DNA of 64,000 bases from positions 13,099,246-13,163,245 of the forward strand of contig CM032119.1 of NCBI GenBank assembly GCA_018894105.1. Reading direction: 5' to 3'. The translations under genes were made by a program, and so were the position numbers. The notes under the pieces are model-generated. The model ran no database searches. It saw only the letters and a list, made by a program, of their open reading frames with translations, and was not told the origin of the DNA. This document shows, one piece after another, positions 13,325 through 26,340 of this stretch. Position 1 is the first letter of the stretch. Every line of letters starts with the position of its first letter. The DNA is from Jacaranda mimosifolia. Taxonomy: Eukaryota; Streptophyta; Magnoliopsida; Lamiales; Bignoniaceae.

Positions 13325-15650
13325 CGGACAGAACCTAAAGGACTTTGTATTTCTAATATATCTCATGTCCATTTTCAATTGTCTAAGAATCTTGGTTTTA
13401 ATGGGGTTCCTTTGCTATTTCTCATGAGGTTACACACCTTTGAATGTACCTTTTTACCAAATGATATTCAATTCATTGGCTCGACACATAATTTATATTT
13501 CGACAAACATTCGCATCAATAAGAGAAATTATAGTATTTGAGTCTGGGTATACCAAATGTCCTTAACGGAATTATCAGAACTGACTCAACAAATCAGAAT
13601 ATCCTATATATCATATCAGTAAATAATACAAGAACATTGATCACTTTGAAGGACATCTTTTCAACTCATGGTACCCATATCATGAGATATGAGGTAATTT
13701 TCATGTATCTTTCTCGAACTTCTAACTATGAGTGTCCTTAACTTAGCTCAACCTAAAATAAACTATAGGTCCTTACAATAAGCTAAGTAGTTTATGTGGG
13801 CAAGGTGTTTCAGTTTGACACTCAATAGATTAGTTCGGTTCTTATTAATATCTTCCCAAATCGGTATCAATGATTTCATGGCCTTTTCTCGATACTCAAA
13901 GGATCAATTCACAGTTTTAGTCACCGCCCTTGTGTTCTAATTTCCAATCTCCTCATAACTTTGATGAATGGAATTGGAATACTCATGGTTATTTCCCTAC
14001 AATCAGATTCTATTCAAATATCTCCCCAATACTATCTAGGTTCTGCTGACCTAATTGCGTTTATCAATAAACCACAAAAGCATCATGTCATTACAATTAA
14101 ATTTTATGGTCTACCTTATTCCTTTAGATTCTATTCATAGAATTGGCGTAGGGACTTGATGCCATCATTTGTCTTTTCTATACGTTTTCTGTTAGAGTGT
14201 TCTGATCTCAGTATTTGATCATGTTAGTTTGGCTAAGTAGTAACTATCTGTTATGATATAACTGACTTGAGATCGAGACTAACTAACATTTTCTGTTGAC
14301 ATTAGTTTGGTAAAACCTAATGGGTTTTGCATTTCTGACATATTCCTTAGCTGTTTTCGATTGACTATGACCTTGATCTCAATAGGATCACTCGATTATT
14401 CTCTCATGGTTTTATACACCCTCGACTATACCTCTCCCTTAACTGATACTCAATCGGTTAAGCTAACATATAGTTTGTATTCTTATAAGCATTGTCGACT
14501 TTGAGCATGACTGCAATAGAGCTCTTTCTTCCCTTTTGAATATATCATATATCCTTAACAAAAGTGTTGTAGACTGAGCTAATTAACTAGAACACCCTAT
14601 ACATCATCATATAAATACTACAAGAGCGGTGATCAACCCCAAATAAAATTAATTCAATTCCTGGCACTTTTATCATAAATAGATGGTAATTCTTATTATA
14701 TCTATTCTTAGTGTATGCTAGCTCATCCTTAAAGTAATTATAGATTTTCACCCTAGACCAGGTAGTTTATGTGAAGAAGCATCTAGACTCCATGTTCAAA
14801 GAGGTTCATGGCATTTGCATTATGGTATTGTACGGGTCGAGCTAATTAATTAGCAATTGTTCGCTGTAGTGTATCGATCTATATTTACGTCTTCTAGGGC
14901 ATCAAGTTTTCGGACTTTCAAAGATGATCCTGGAGCAATAGGGTCTCTTTCGTTCAACTCAAGATATTCCTAAATAGTACTAAAGTTGTGATGTTGTCGC
15001 AGGGCGTATAGTATTTGAATATGTGGTAGGGTTCCTAGAATTCAAATCCATGCACACAATTACACTTCTACACGAGCTGCTGAATATATATATGTATATG
15101 CTTATCTGGTTCTTAAGAGTGCTGAAATTTCCTTAATTTAACTTATTAATTGTCAAATCAACATCATGGTCACTATATCATTCTCGAAGATACAGGATAA
15201 TCAAAATGTGGAAGACTTTGTGGAGTTCAGTTAATATGTTCATTTTTAGTTGTATACAAGTCTCACCTGCAATTCTATTAGTGTGTGTATATGAATCGCA
15301 TTCTTAAGGGTGTTAAGGTTTTTATTTGATCCAATTGGTCATTTTAGTTTGTGATGAGAAAAACTAGCTTCATCTATCATATTATCAATAAGATTATTTA
15401 TTCAATCATGTCTAATATGTGGAGGTGCCCTCACGAGCTACCCTTATGGATGTACTTATTCAGGTTCTATATTATTTTAATCTCCATAATATAAGATTCT
15501 AGTTTTCTATCGGCAAGAGTTTGGATAGGGTTTCTCATTCCCAAATGTGAATCTTTATCCTTTATTTTCCAGTTACAGGTCTTATATCTTCTTCAATTTA
15601 GATAATTGATTACAATGTATCGTTATAATAGTCTCCATCTTTCACCAATG

Positions 15651-15746
15651 TCCTATGTTGCCCCGGTTCCAACAGCAGTCCTTATCATATCATTTCCATA
15701 TGATCCCTTATCCTATGTTGCCCCGGTTCCAACAGCAGTCCTTATC
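15651..15746. repeat. Short tandem duplication, 60-bp period
   Basis: The 36-bp block starting TCCTATGTTGCCCCGG occurs at 15651-15686 and again at 15711-15746, with a similar spacer between. Confidence 0.9.
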
Positions 15747-16817
15747 CTATCTTTCTTCGTTGATTTCTATATTCCTACCTGATATTTCCTTTAAGATTCC
15801 AGTATTAACTCACAGTGTTTTCTTTACAACTTTATTCTCATAGGCAAATTTTCTCTCGTTCTATTTGCTATCACCTTGGGCTCATACTAATGAGCTTTCT
15901 AACTATTTATAAGTTAATTTTTCCAAAGATTTAAATCATAACCATACACATATATTAGTCATATTTTTCTTAAAAGATTCCTTATGGGAAATATTCCTTA
16001 TTTCCCTCTCAAATACCATGATGCAGTTATACCCATCAGCTCCATTGTTGAAGTATTGATTTCTTTGAAACAACAATATCCTATGGGCCTCCACTATATG
16101 TGTAAACCAAAATATGGATTATTCCAAAATGGTCCTTGGCTTCCAAAGTTCCATTATCACAAATATACCAACACCATAATGTGATACCAAGAATATTATT
16201 CCACCAGACGTTACTAAAGTCATATGCTTGTCATCTTATGAATAATGGACTAGATATTGCTTGGCCACTCCAACACCAATCCTTTATTCTTTTGATATCG
16301 AGCAATTTCTCAGAAGTTCACATCCTAGCGAGACTTTCATGCCAATGTTAGCCTCCACTAATCCCGATGTTCCACTTTCCAAGGAAATTCGAGTCATCAA
16401 AATACTATTTCTCAAATGACCATATCATTTAAATCACTATACACTCTTATGTCCCAAGTATTGATCTAAAAGACCTTTTGTTCATCAATTCAGCTCGACT
16501 AAAGTAGTCATCCGCTCAAGCATTGATTAGAGTGCTCTCAAACAAGTTCGTATTAAATACAAGTCCCCAAGAATGTGATTCCTCTTAAATATAAGAAGTC
16601 ACATGCTCAAGACCTTAGGAGTTATGAATTATACATTTGTCAGCTGCTCAATTATAATCCTTCACATCTTCTGGATCGAACATTATCCCAAAAATTCATG
16701 TCCTAGTCAAATCTTTCATGTCTCATTCAAATCTCAGAATCAAACTTACTCTCTACTAATAAAACCTTTCATATTCCAAGGATCATATCTTAGCGTAGCT
16801 CAAGTTTTCAAACCAAA

Positions 16818-16829
16818 GCTTTGATTCCA
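16818..16829 (-). other. Primer binding site of G2
   Basis: On the minus strand TGGAATCAAAGC follows the end of the right LTR after a few bases. It is two substitutions from TGGTATCAGAGC, the initiator tRNA-Met type PBS. Confidence 0.65.
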
Positions 16830-16833
16830 CCAC

Positions 16834-19774
16834 TGTAGCGCCCCAACCGAGAGGCGTCTGCTCCCATCTGAGGTACTGCTCATTCTATACAATAGGTCTT
16901 TTAGATAATAGAAAATATATTTCAAAAAATCTAAAGCACCTAATATTCTACAATCGACGTCTAATAAAAGTTCAACTATGAACGGAAATATTATAAATCA
17001 CACTTAGTACTTCTACCATCTTTATTACCTCAAGTGTTCCATGGATTAGTTTATCTTCGTCGCTCATTCTGATCTAGAAAAAAGAGCGGAATGAAATAAT
17101 ACAAACAATGTAAGTTTGAATGACTTAGTGAGCTAATAATAAATAGGTGATTCCAGCACATAGCATAATAACCATCGAACACTGAAGTTATACGTGATAA
17201 TCAAAATGCTCACAAAAGTGCAAGATACATTTCTGGCACAGGGAAATACATTTAGTTGGAAAATCAACCAAATATAATTTAGGAAACACTTTCACTATTA
17301 AGCTATTAGTGGTTTTCCAACCTTGTTGCTCTACTTTCGAAAATATGAAAATCCTTATTCCTCCTAGTTTTGGGTGATATCAGCTTGGAAAGTAAATACT
17401 CACTCTTACCCACTAAGCATGGCTAGCTACATGCCTAATCACGCTCATAAATGGCTATCTCCAGCTTGCTAGGAGTAGGGATTATATGTACAGCTTGTAC
17501 GGGTATCAGCCGAAAGATCAATCACCGTCGGTTTGTTTTGTCTGGTCATCTTTCAAAATTGATCCCAGAGCCCACCCCTAAGATTATTAATTACTAAGTA
17601 ATGTAGTACTTCAAACAACATTTTTCTTAACACATCAATTTGCCATGATAAACAAGTAATCAGATAACCAACATCAGGTTTATTCCAGGACAAACATGGC
17701 GATAATAGAAAAATATACTTCGAAATCAACTTTTTAGTTTTTCACACACAATCACCAGATTTTAAATAGAATAATATAATTCATAATCAAATAGAAGCCA
17801 TAATCGGTGTAAGGGGCGATGTGTGGTGAACTTTACAAACTGTTTATTTTATCAAAACTTGTATATACATGGTTTTCGGTTCAGGGATTCAACAACTCTA
17901 AATGGGTAAGAAATTCAAATAAGAAACGCTCAAGAATCACGAGCAAAGAAAAAGAAAAGTCCAAATAGACTACCCAGAGAAACACAAGGATAAAAGGTCA
18001 ATATTGTATAGACGAATGACAATTTCTAGCAAAGAAAGGGTCAAACAAAACAATTACATTTATCAATATAAATACATAAGATAAGGAATATCAGATTCAA
18101 CATAAGAGTCAAAGAATCACATAGAATGAATAGGCATTAACCATTGAATCTCAATACCAATAGAATCAAGCGACAAGTATAATAGCAACTATCTATGTTA
18201 TTTTCCCAACAAGGAAAGCTAATATAAACTCACTGGCAAATGCAAAGGAATTTCTAGTTGTATGGTCACTCAGGTCCTAGTTTTCTAGTTAAATCGAGAA
18301 CTGTCATAAGATAACCCGAGTTATCATCTTATAAATCCTCTAAATTTTAAGTATAAATGTGATTAATGTTTTTATCGAACTTAAGGTTATTCTAACACTA
18401 CCCCAATAATCTTGGTTCCACATCTAAATACTTAAGACGTTTAAATGTAGTAATTCTTGAGTGGCTATGCCCAACAAGCTCCGTATATCACTTCACTTAT
18501 TTTACAGTACATAACATGAGTCCAAGTTCCTAAGTTAATTGGTTTCTTCGAGATCTATCAAGTCCAAGTTGGACAGTTTATTTCCATTCTACCATTCCTA
18601 CAATTTAATCTTTAAATTAAATTCAATCATTCTTCATTGATACTAGGTCAAGTTATCAAGTCCAGGGACACATTTAAATCAGTATTTCTTAATTTACTAA
18701 GCTTAGATCCTATAAATAATCCTTGGTTTAATACTTACAACATTAAATCATCAACTTACTCTCAATTTAATAAACATTTAATTGGAATTGTAAAAATCAA
18801 TCAAATGAATATTCGATATGAAATTTACCAAAATTGGGTCAGATTGAGATCCAATTCCAAGTTGATAGTAGCCCAGATCAGCTCAAAATTAAATTCTGTG
18901 CATTCTATCTAAACGCTACCACGCCACTACCGCCAGAGATGGAGACCACCACCACTAACAGATGTGCCTCATGAGATGAGCAAAAATTCCAAAATAATTT
19001 CTCGATTGGCTACCGTTTGGTTGGCTAATTTGACTGAAAAAATCCGTCAACGAGCCCTAGGCGCTGCCCACTCCAATTCATTTGCTATTGCTCTTTGAAT
19101 CTCCAAATTAGCTCCACCATCACCCTGCCCAAGCATTTTACTCTAGAACCCTCTATTTCCCGCACGTTTCCCGCCATCGAAAGTGGCGAAATCGCCACTT
19201 TGGCCGCTGCATGCCATCGACCTTGATTTTCCCATTGATTTCACTAGGGTTTTAGGTGGTGTTTGGTATGGATGTGTTCGCCGTGATGAGATGAACGTTT
19301 TTGTCAAGTTGTTTGTGGGTTTTATGGCCGTTCTCCGGTGATTCGACGGTGAGATAAGGTGTGGGTAATTTTTGAGGATTTGATGAATTTTTGTCCTTCA
19401 TTCTATATATATAATTGCATTTTCTAGCCTTTTCAATTTGGCCCCAGAAGTTCTTGGTCGTCTTCGATTGAGTCCCTAAACTTCCAACCACCTTTCACTT
19501 TGGTCCCCAAACTTCAATTAAGTCCTCTAATTTTTATTTCTTACACTTTGTCCCTTATTATTTTAAAGTCGTTCAACTTTTAATTTGTTCACATTAACCC
19601 TATAAACTTTATAATTTTGGGCAATCAAGCCCTTTTCTTATTTGCAATTAAATCCCTCGACTTTCAATATTCATTTCTAGATTTTTAACTAAATCTATCC
19701 CAAAATTAATTTAACTAGACTTATCAATTTCATATTTTATTTTATTTTAGAATATCAAAATTTGAGGTGTTACA
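16834..19774 (-). repeat. Right (5') LTR of G2
   Basis: Begins TGTAGCGCCCC and ends TTGAGGTGTTACA. It is about 370 bp longer than its partner, mainly because of a GC-richer segment at about 18915-19262 that is absent from 6642-9212. Confidence 0.9.
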
Positions 19775-19779
19775 TGATC

Positions 19780-20240
19780 TTATCGAAAAGGTAACCATCA
19801 AAGAAGTTTAAGTCAATCTAAAATCTCCCATCAAGAATTGATATAAAGGAGGTGACCAAAGCTCATTCTACACACAACACAAATTCCAGCAAGTGAGAGA
19901 AACTTTGAATGAGTCCAGTAATTCTTTTAATCAAATTCGAGGAGATCCATAGTGTTCAAGGCGTTCTTCACAGAGCTCATATATTTGTAGCGTTTGATTC
20001 GAAATTAAGGTGCAAATCACTCAAATTGGCATTATTTCAAATCAAATTAAAGGAGATCCATGGTGTTTAAGGCATTCATTGGGGAGCTCATAAAATTTCA
20101 AGATCATATTTTGGAACGAAGAGTTAGAGGATTATATTAGAGATTAGATTCACAATTGGCATATTTTAATTTCATTCTTATTTGTATGAATTTTTTTATC
20201 TTGTAATTTTATTTTGTAGACAAAGAAATGTGCGCTTACA
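19780..20240 (+). repeat. 3' LTR of the gag-only element, second part
   Basis: Continues the LTR after the nested insertion. Its start (TTATCGAAAAGGTAACC) lines up with TTATTGAAGAGATAACC at 3793 in the 5' LTR. It ends GCGCTTACA, followed by the AGGAG target duplication. Confidence 0.85.
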
Positions 20241-20245
20241 AGGAG

Positions 20246-21103
20246 TTAATCCTACCAAAGTTGAGGCTATGATCAATTCAAGGTGATCAAAGCATGTGTC
20301 AGAAGTGAAAAGTTTCTCAGTGTGCATTGATTTGTATCAGAGGTATACTTGATTTTTTCAAGGTTGCAGATCCACTGGTGGAAATAACTTGAAAGGGTTA
20401 GTAATTTGAAATTTTGAATAAATAGAGATGTATGGAGATTTTCAAAAATTAAAAGGGAAAAATAATCTTAGTGTTAGTTCTTACCATCCTTTGGGAAACT
20501 AAGGGAATGTTAGGCATATATACACCTTGTAAAGGAAATTTGGTTGTGACAGAATGATCCCATATGCCTTTGGGAAGCTTAAGCATATGACAACTTATCT
20601 TGCTCGTGATTTAGGGCTATTGAAATAGTGATTGCTCTAATGAAACAAAGATATCATTTAAGGATAGAAAAGGAGAAATTCTTGAGGATTTTGAATGTAT
20701 TGGTAGGTATGATTAGGTCAAATTAAGACTAACAAACACTCTGGGTTCAAAAAATGGATTATTATATTTAGTGGTTGGTGAAATAAGTAAAGGATAAGTA
20801 TGGGGATTGCAAGGATGAAAACTTGACTATGAGTTATAGGATTCAGTAATTAACCTCGATCACATGATGAAACGAGAAATACTTAAGCAAGGATATGTGG
20901 ATTGAGAAACTCGGGATAGTAATCTCAAACATTAAGGATTTTAGATTCAAGTCTCAGCAGTAGCAATCACTTGAGACTAGAGAAGAAGAGATATAGAACT
21001 CATGGGGCTCGAGACGAATTGTCAAGAGAAACATTTGACATTTGAAACTTATCCAAACTTCATAAGATAATCTGGCGACTATATTCTTTTAAGGGATGAG
21101 GAT
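20246..21103 (+). pseudogene. Pol remnant of G1: RT C-terminus, RNase H and end of integrase
   Basis: Directly after the AGGAG duplication the frame reads GVNPTKVEAMINS...HVSEVKSF, the RT/RNase H connection of Ty3-gypsy pol that begins exactly where the sequence was interrupted at 3521. Around 20545-20680 the reading MIPYAFGKLKHMTTYLARDL recalls the RNase H segment IAYASRQLK...Y.THDLEL, broken by stops. Only about 450 bp then remain before the 3' LTR, so most of the integrase has been deleted. The last part before the polypurine-like AAGGGATGAGGAT resembles the integrase C-terminal tail of such elements. No function is possible. Confidence 0.75.
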
Positions 21104-24100
21104 TGTAACACCCTAATCCTTGAGTATGAATTTTTAATAAAATTTAAATTTAATAAATTGAACCTAAGTATTGAGAGCTAATGGAAGATTTAAAATATTA
21201 AAAGAAAGATGGGCATTAATAAGTCATACATAAATTAATTAGGACCTTAGTGTGATGTTGAAAATTATGGCGATCGAAAATTTATAAAAACCGAACTTGA
21301 TCACAAAATTTGAAAGCTAAATGAAGACCAATTTGTGAAAGGAAAAAAGTTATAAGAGAGATTGTTGGGCTCAATTTCATGCAAAAAGAAGTTTTGGGAT
21401 GGGATTTGCAGTTTTGGAAAGTTGAAAAATATAAAATAGAGGGTTTTCTACTCAATCGAATTTCCACATGCATCACCCGTCACTTTCTCCTCCAACCATC
21501 TCTCATCAGCGTCGGCAAATTAAAGAATGAAACCATCCATCATCTTCCTCTCCTCGCAACGAACATAATGGTATCAACATTTTCCAGAAACTCGCGATGG
21601 AATGGCGGCAACGAACGATCGAATGGTGGCCAATGGCAATTGTAGTGCCCCGAAACTAGAGCTTCTGCCCTTAGATCAAGGCATTACAAAAATGATATCG
21701 TTTCACAAGATTTACAAATAAACATCTTTATAGATCGACTTTTTTCATAATACAAGCTCCAATGTGTATAAGGAAGTAAACAAAATAAACTTGAGCTAGC
21801 CAAAAAAATAAACACAACTCTTTTCTATCTTTCTTCTCCTGCAAAATAATATTTTGGGGATAAAATGGAAGTTCACAGAACTTAGTAAAATTTACATCTG
21901 AAGAGGGAGGAATGAAGCAATTATAAAATTAATAAGGCGTAAGAGTTACGAATTATGAATTAGGGTTGAACTAGTTGATCCATCACCCTTATATCTTCAA
22001 CATTAATTCACCCTTTTGCCTTCCCAATGCACCTTGAGTGGCCGCTCGAGAGGGAAACAATGGCAACATGGTCGATCGCGTGTTGCAGATTGGTCTGTCG
22101 GAATGCCTCACCTCCAGACAACCGCGAGACCAGCCATCAATGGGAATAATTCGGCATAAGATTATCATCAGCCTGACGCCGCCTAGTTCTCATATCGAAT
22201 AATTCCAGGGTCCAACGTTCATGAATAATTGCAATCAATACTATCATTGAACCTTTCATTGCTTTTGATGAATGTGCTTATGTTCATCAAGAATGATAGA
22301 ATGAATATGGTTTCAAAGCCATAACGATAGGTGGAACAACGAGCAAGGAATAGAACAAGGAATATGAATGAAATAAAGATTTTTGGGTTAAAATTGAAAA
22401 GTATAATTTTTTTTTTCCTAAACTTTAGAGAAATTTTACGGTAAAATTTAAAATTCGGTATATTTTGAAAATAGTTTTGAAAATAGCAAATAACATGATT
22501 CAAGAACCAAAAATAATTCTCAAGAATCAAGGAATATAGCAAGAAAGATAGTAAGAAAAGTTATAAACTTTACCTAAATTTTCAAGCTTTTATCGATAAT
22601 TTTGGCTCGATTTTTTTTTCTTTCCTTCACCAACCCTAGCTAAATTTTCTTGGAGCTTTTATGGTGATTTTATGGGCTAAATATGTTTTGTGTGTTTGGT
22701 TTGTGTTGTATGTGTTGAAGAAAATTTATGGGTTTGGTTAGCTATTTATAGATTTGATTCAAGGGTATTTTTGTAAAGAAATTTAGTTTTAGAGGGCTAA
22801 TTTAATATTAATGACTAGGTCCTAGGGGCTAAATTAGCATTTATGAGGTGTCTAAGTAGATTAGTGGCTTGGTTAAGTAAGATTCTTCCAATTAGGCCTA
22901 AAGAAGATTTTCTTAGATTTTTCTAATTAGATATTTATGAGGTTTAAATAGAAAAATGCCATCTGGTGGATGAGTTGTAAGTTCATTTATTAAATGTCAA
23001 ACCCTCCAATAGTATTCTTACATTTTAGGGGCCATGTGTGAAATAATTTTGTAGGGAATTTTGTAGAGAATTTCACATGAGATATTATAGAATAAAAAAA
23101 TTAATCTCTTTGTTCTTGAATGGTCTTCATGATCGACTTTTAAGGTATTTGGAGTAAAATACTTTTAGAAAAATCATAATTTGGAGGAAATTGTATAAAT
23201 AGGTGTAAAATTTCTAAAATTCATAAAATATGTTAAAACAAGAAATTTTGTATTATTCATTAGATTTTTAAAAAGGTATTTAAATAAGGAGATATTTTAA
23301 AAAATTTTAAAAAAATTAGAAACTCAAAGAAAATGTTATTATAAATCTTGTAAATAGGTGTAATAATTTCCAGAAATCCTAGAATAAAGTAAACTATGAT
23401 ACTTTTATAGAAAAGTTATTATAGAGTACCAAAAATTTCAAAAGGAATTCTTTAGATGTAAAAGTTTTCAGAATTTACATTCCTAAAATTTTTTTTGGGT
23501 TATTACAGCAGTGGTGATGGATCTTGTAGTTTTGGTAGCTGAAGCTTGAGAACGAAGTATGTATTTTGATGGGTTTGGAGAGTAGAAGACAACGGTATCT
23601 TCAATTCTGCAAATAGACTAGTGGAGCGGAAGTAACTGGAGCAAAAAGGTGTAGCAGTGGTGGCAGCATCGGCAACTATATTCTTCAATTAAACGAAAAT
23701 CGAGTGTTGGAACATAAAATTGATTAGAGTGTTATGACTGGCACAACGAGGCATAGCTGATGATTGTGGCTATGCACAACTCTGGTAGGCAGGTGGGCGA
23801 TGGTGCACGGTGGTCAAGAAGCAAAACCTCTAGCATGACAATCTGGACCTATGAGGGATGGTTCTTGGTTGTGAATTAACCTCAAACTCGATCAATTTGG
23901 TAACAATCTATTTGATTAAATAATTCCTAATTTAGTTCGATTAAATTGTTAAGCTGATTTGTATTGTAAATTTAAGTTAATTAGACCAAAAATTGTGATT
24001 ATAGACTGAAATGATTGGATATGAATTTGATTGTAAATATGTGTGGACCCATATTTGATAATCAGAGACTAATTATTATTTAATTAAGTTAATCGATACA

Positions 24101-26340
24101 TTTGGGAAGTCAGTTTATGAAATGGTAATGAAATTTACTTGTACGGGGAGATATATTAAATTCATGGATATAAGATAAATTAATTACCTATGGACAAAAA
24201 ATATTAATTTAATTATTAATTATGAAAGTGAAATACAGGCCCGAAATTGATAAAATACGTAAATGGCAATGTTTGACCGAAATGGCATGTCTAGAAAGCT
24301 AAATGGTAAATTAGATTCAAAATAAAACACTGGATCACAAACAAGATAGAGGTATGGTGAATATAGCAATATGAAATAATTAGCTAAGGAAATATAGATT
24401 ATATATTTAGATGCCTATGTATGAAGATTGAAGTGAACTAATATGACCAAAATGCTTAAACAATCGTAAATATTGTTAGTAAATTCTACCATGATTAATA
24501 CTTATTAATTCTAGGCGACAAGGATCCAGGCATCCCAGACCAGTATGAGGATTTTGGTGGACACTAGGGCTCGAGGTGAGGTTATAGTTCATGTTATTAC
24601 TGGGAAAAGATCATATTTGTTATTCGTGAACCTTATTTTGTTTGTGCATGCTATACCTATTTGCAACCATCCTATACCAAGGACTTTCTATCAAGCTTAA
24701 TGAATTCTTGTCTTATGTACTTCTCAGCCTTGCTAGCTAATTTCGTGGTTGATATTGATTTTTTTTCTTAGTAATGCCATTGAGATGGTCTTGTCGACCA
24801 ACTATCTTATTATGTATCAGGGATCGTTATGTCACCTTATATTTGATACGGTATTTCCGACCAATTATATTATCATGTTTCCGAGTTCATTGTTCTACAT
24901 TATCATTAGAACGATCTTGCGAACCTATTGCTTTATCTTCCTTTGAACTCGTCATTTTGCAATGTTATTGGGACGACCTTGGCAGCTGATATGTTATGTG
25001 TTTATACCGCTTTGTTTAGTATTCTTATATGTTCATGATCAGTGATTTTGAAATTCATTTCTATTGTTGGCATTACGTTATCTTACCATTGGAGATGCTA
25101 TGGGGAAGTTTGTTACTCGTAGAAACGCCACGAGAAGTTGGGCCCAGGATTGGGTCCGAAAAGATAACCGAGTGGAATAGACCGACAATGACTACTCTCC
25201 CGCTCAATACACACTCATGATCCTGACTCGCAGGTCGTTGGAAGTAGTTGTCTGCAAGTAGCGGGATCCGGCATGCGACCGGCCATGCTACACGTCAGTT
25301 ATGTCATGCCGAGTTAATCACTTGAGAAATAGAGAGATAAGAAAGTTATTATAATAAGTCTTGTTTCTGATATGGTTTGTTCTAGGGGGTAACAAGGTTG
25401 GATTTAGCCAACGGCTCTATTAAGTTATTAATAATTGATTTTTTTTGTGTAATCTCTTGTTGTGTCACATCTCTGTTGATGTATGTATCATTTATTCGAA
25501 TTTCTTCTCTGTATTATTCTGCAAAATTTTAATTCCTTCGGTCATTTCATTTATCTTTAATCATTGTATATCGATTTTGTTATAACTCTTTATTAGTTCT
25601 TCCCTCATCTTACATGTTGGATTAACCTTATATACCTCACTAAGTCACTAGGACTTATGCCTCTTTCGTGTTCGTGATTTCTTTTCCCAACTAAGTTATA
25701 ACAGGTAGCAAGTGGAGCACCACAGGCTACATCATTGTATATAGTTTTTGTTTCTGGCTTTCAGATCTGCAGAATCTAGACTTGTTATGTAAAATACTAT
25801 GTATGTAAGTTGAAGCCTATGACGCTATGTAGATGCTTATACTTATGAGGGTTTGATACTGGTGACGATCTGGGACTTAGGTCTATTATGTAACTTTGGT
25901 ACGTGTAAGTAAATTCAATATTTTAGCATGTACCTATTTGGGCTGCTAAGACTTTGGTGCTAGTGATATTGTAAATTTTGTTTTTAGTAATGCTATTTAA
26001 GTTAGTATAGGTTTTGTAAGTAACTAGTCCATGTTATCTAAGTATATGACTTGTCATGTTGTCTCAGGGATGTTAAGTTTGGATTCAGTCACTTTTGATT
26101 TGAGTATTACATAAATATAAGTTTATGGTATTGATGTTCGAGTGCAAGTAATAGTGGCTCTTGCGAAATGTTATATAGCAGTATGTACAATTAAGTTCAA
26201 ATGATTAACATTCGAGTTGATGTGTATTTATTTAAATTTGAAAGAAAAAATTAGGGGTGTTCATTTTGTTTTGAATTTTGTGAACAAGATTGGAGTAGAA
26301 CCTTGGCCCGAGGGAGGCACCTCCAGGACGGAACGCTATA
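21104..26340 (+). repeat. 3' LTR of G1, interrupted by a solo LTR
   Basis: Starts TGTAACACCCTAATCC just after a purine-rich tract and ends ACGCTATA at 26340. Its final 190 bp match the 5' LTR end at 1-185. Without the insert at 21641-23507 it is about 3.4 kb. Confidence 0.85.
21641..23507 (-). mobile_element. Second solo gypsy LTR, inside the 3' LTR of G1
   Basis: Begins TGTAGTGCCCCG and ends GGGTTATTACA, the minus-strand form of a TGTAAT...CTACA LTR. Flanking GCAAT (21636-21640) and GCAGT (23508-23512) give a 5-bp TSD with one mismatch. It has no internal region. Confidence 0.8.

Larger units (their letters stand above)
9231..16817 (-). other. Decayed interior of G2 (minus strand), split by a solo LTR
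   Basis: By position this held gag and pol on the minus strand. Frames are destroyed, no catalytic motif could be read with confidence, and the open frames on either strand are short. Two blocks (about 13340-13480 and 14310-14470) look like diverged copies of each other (CTAATATATCTCATG / CTGACATATTCCTTAG contexts). Two local tandem duplications (9426-9695 and 15651-15746) are listed separately. Confidence 0.5.
6642..19774 (-). mobile_element. Minus-strand Ty3-gypsy element (G2) nested in the gag-only element
   Basis: Two long LTRs (6642-9212 and 16834-19774) in minus orientation flank a decayed interior. On the minus strand each LTR starts TGTAACACCT and ends near GCGCTACA. The PBS lies beside the right LTR and the polypurine tract beside the left LTR, as expected for a minus-strand element. 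Flanking bases TTATC (6637-6641) and TGATC (19775-19779) form a 5-bp TSD with one mismatch. Removing 6642-19779 restores the host LTR sequence. The element itself hosts a solo LTR (10499-13324). Confidence 0.9.
3527..20240 (+). mobile_element. Gag-only non-autonomous LTR element (TR-GAG-like), split by a nested gypsy element
   Basis: Two LTRs (3527-4236, and 6335-6641 continued at 19780-20240) enclose a gag domain and a repeat-rich tail, with no pol. Flanking AGGAG copies at 3522-3526 and 20241-20245 form a perfect 5-bp TSD. Removing the element rejoins the interrupted reverse transcriptase of G1. Without the nested gypsy insertion it is about 3.6 kb. LTR elements carrying only gag are a known plant class (TR-GAG); membership here is inferred from content. 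The first LTR seems to have lost the T of its TG start. Confidence 0.85.
1..26340 (+). mobile_element. Outer Ty3-gypsy element (G1), decayed and multiply interrupted
   Basis: The outermost layer of the nested stack. A 5' LTR end (1-185) is followed by a PBS. Its internal region is interrupted at 3526 by another element and resumes at 20246. The 3' LTR (21104-26340) follows a purine-rich tract. The last 185 bp before the PBS closely match the last 190 bp before 26340, which shows these are the two LTRs of one element. The LTR starts TGTAACACCC and ends near CGCTACA, a pattern usual for plant chromovirus-type (Tekay/Del) gypsy elements; that lineage is inferred from ends and degraded pol only. 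The start of the 5' LTR lies outside the window, so the TSD cannot be tested (right flank GGATA). Confidence 0.85.
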
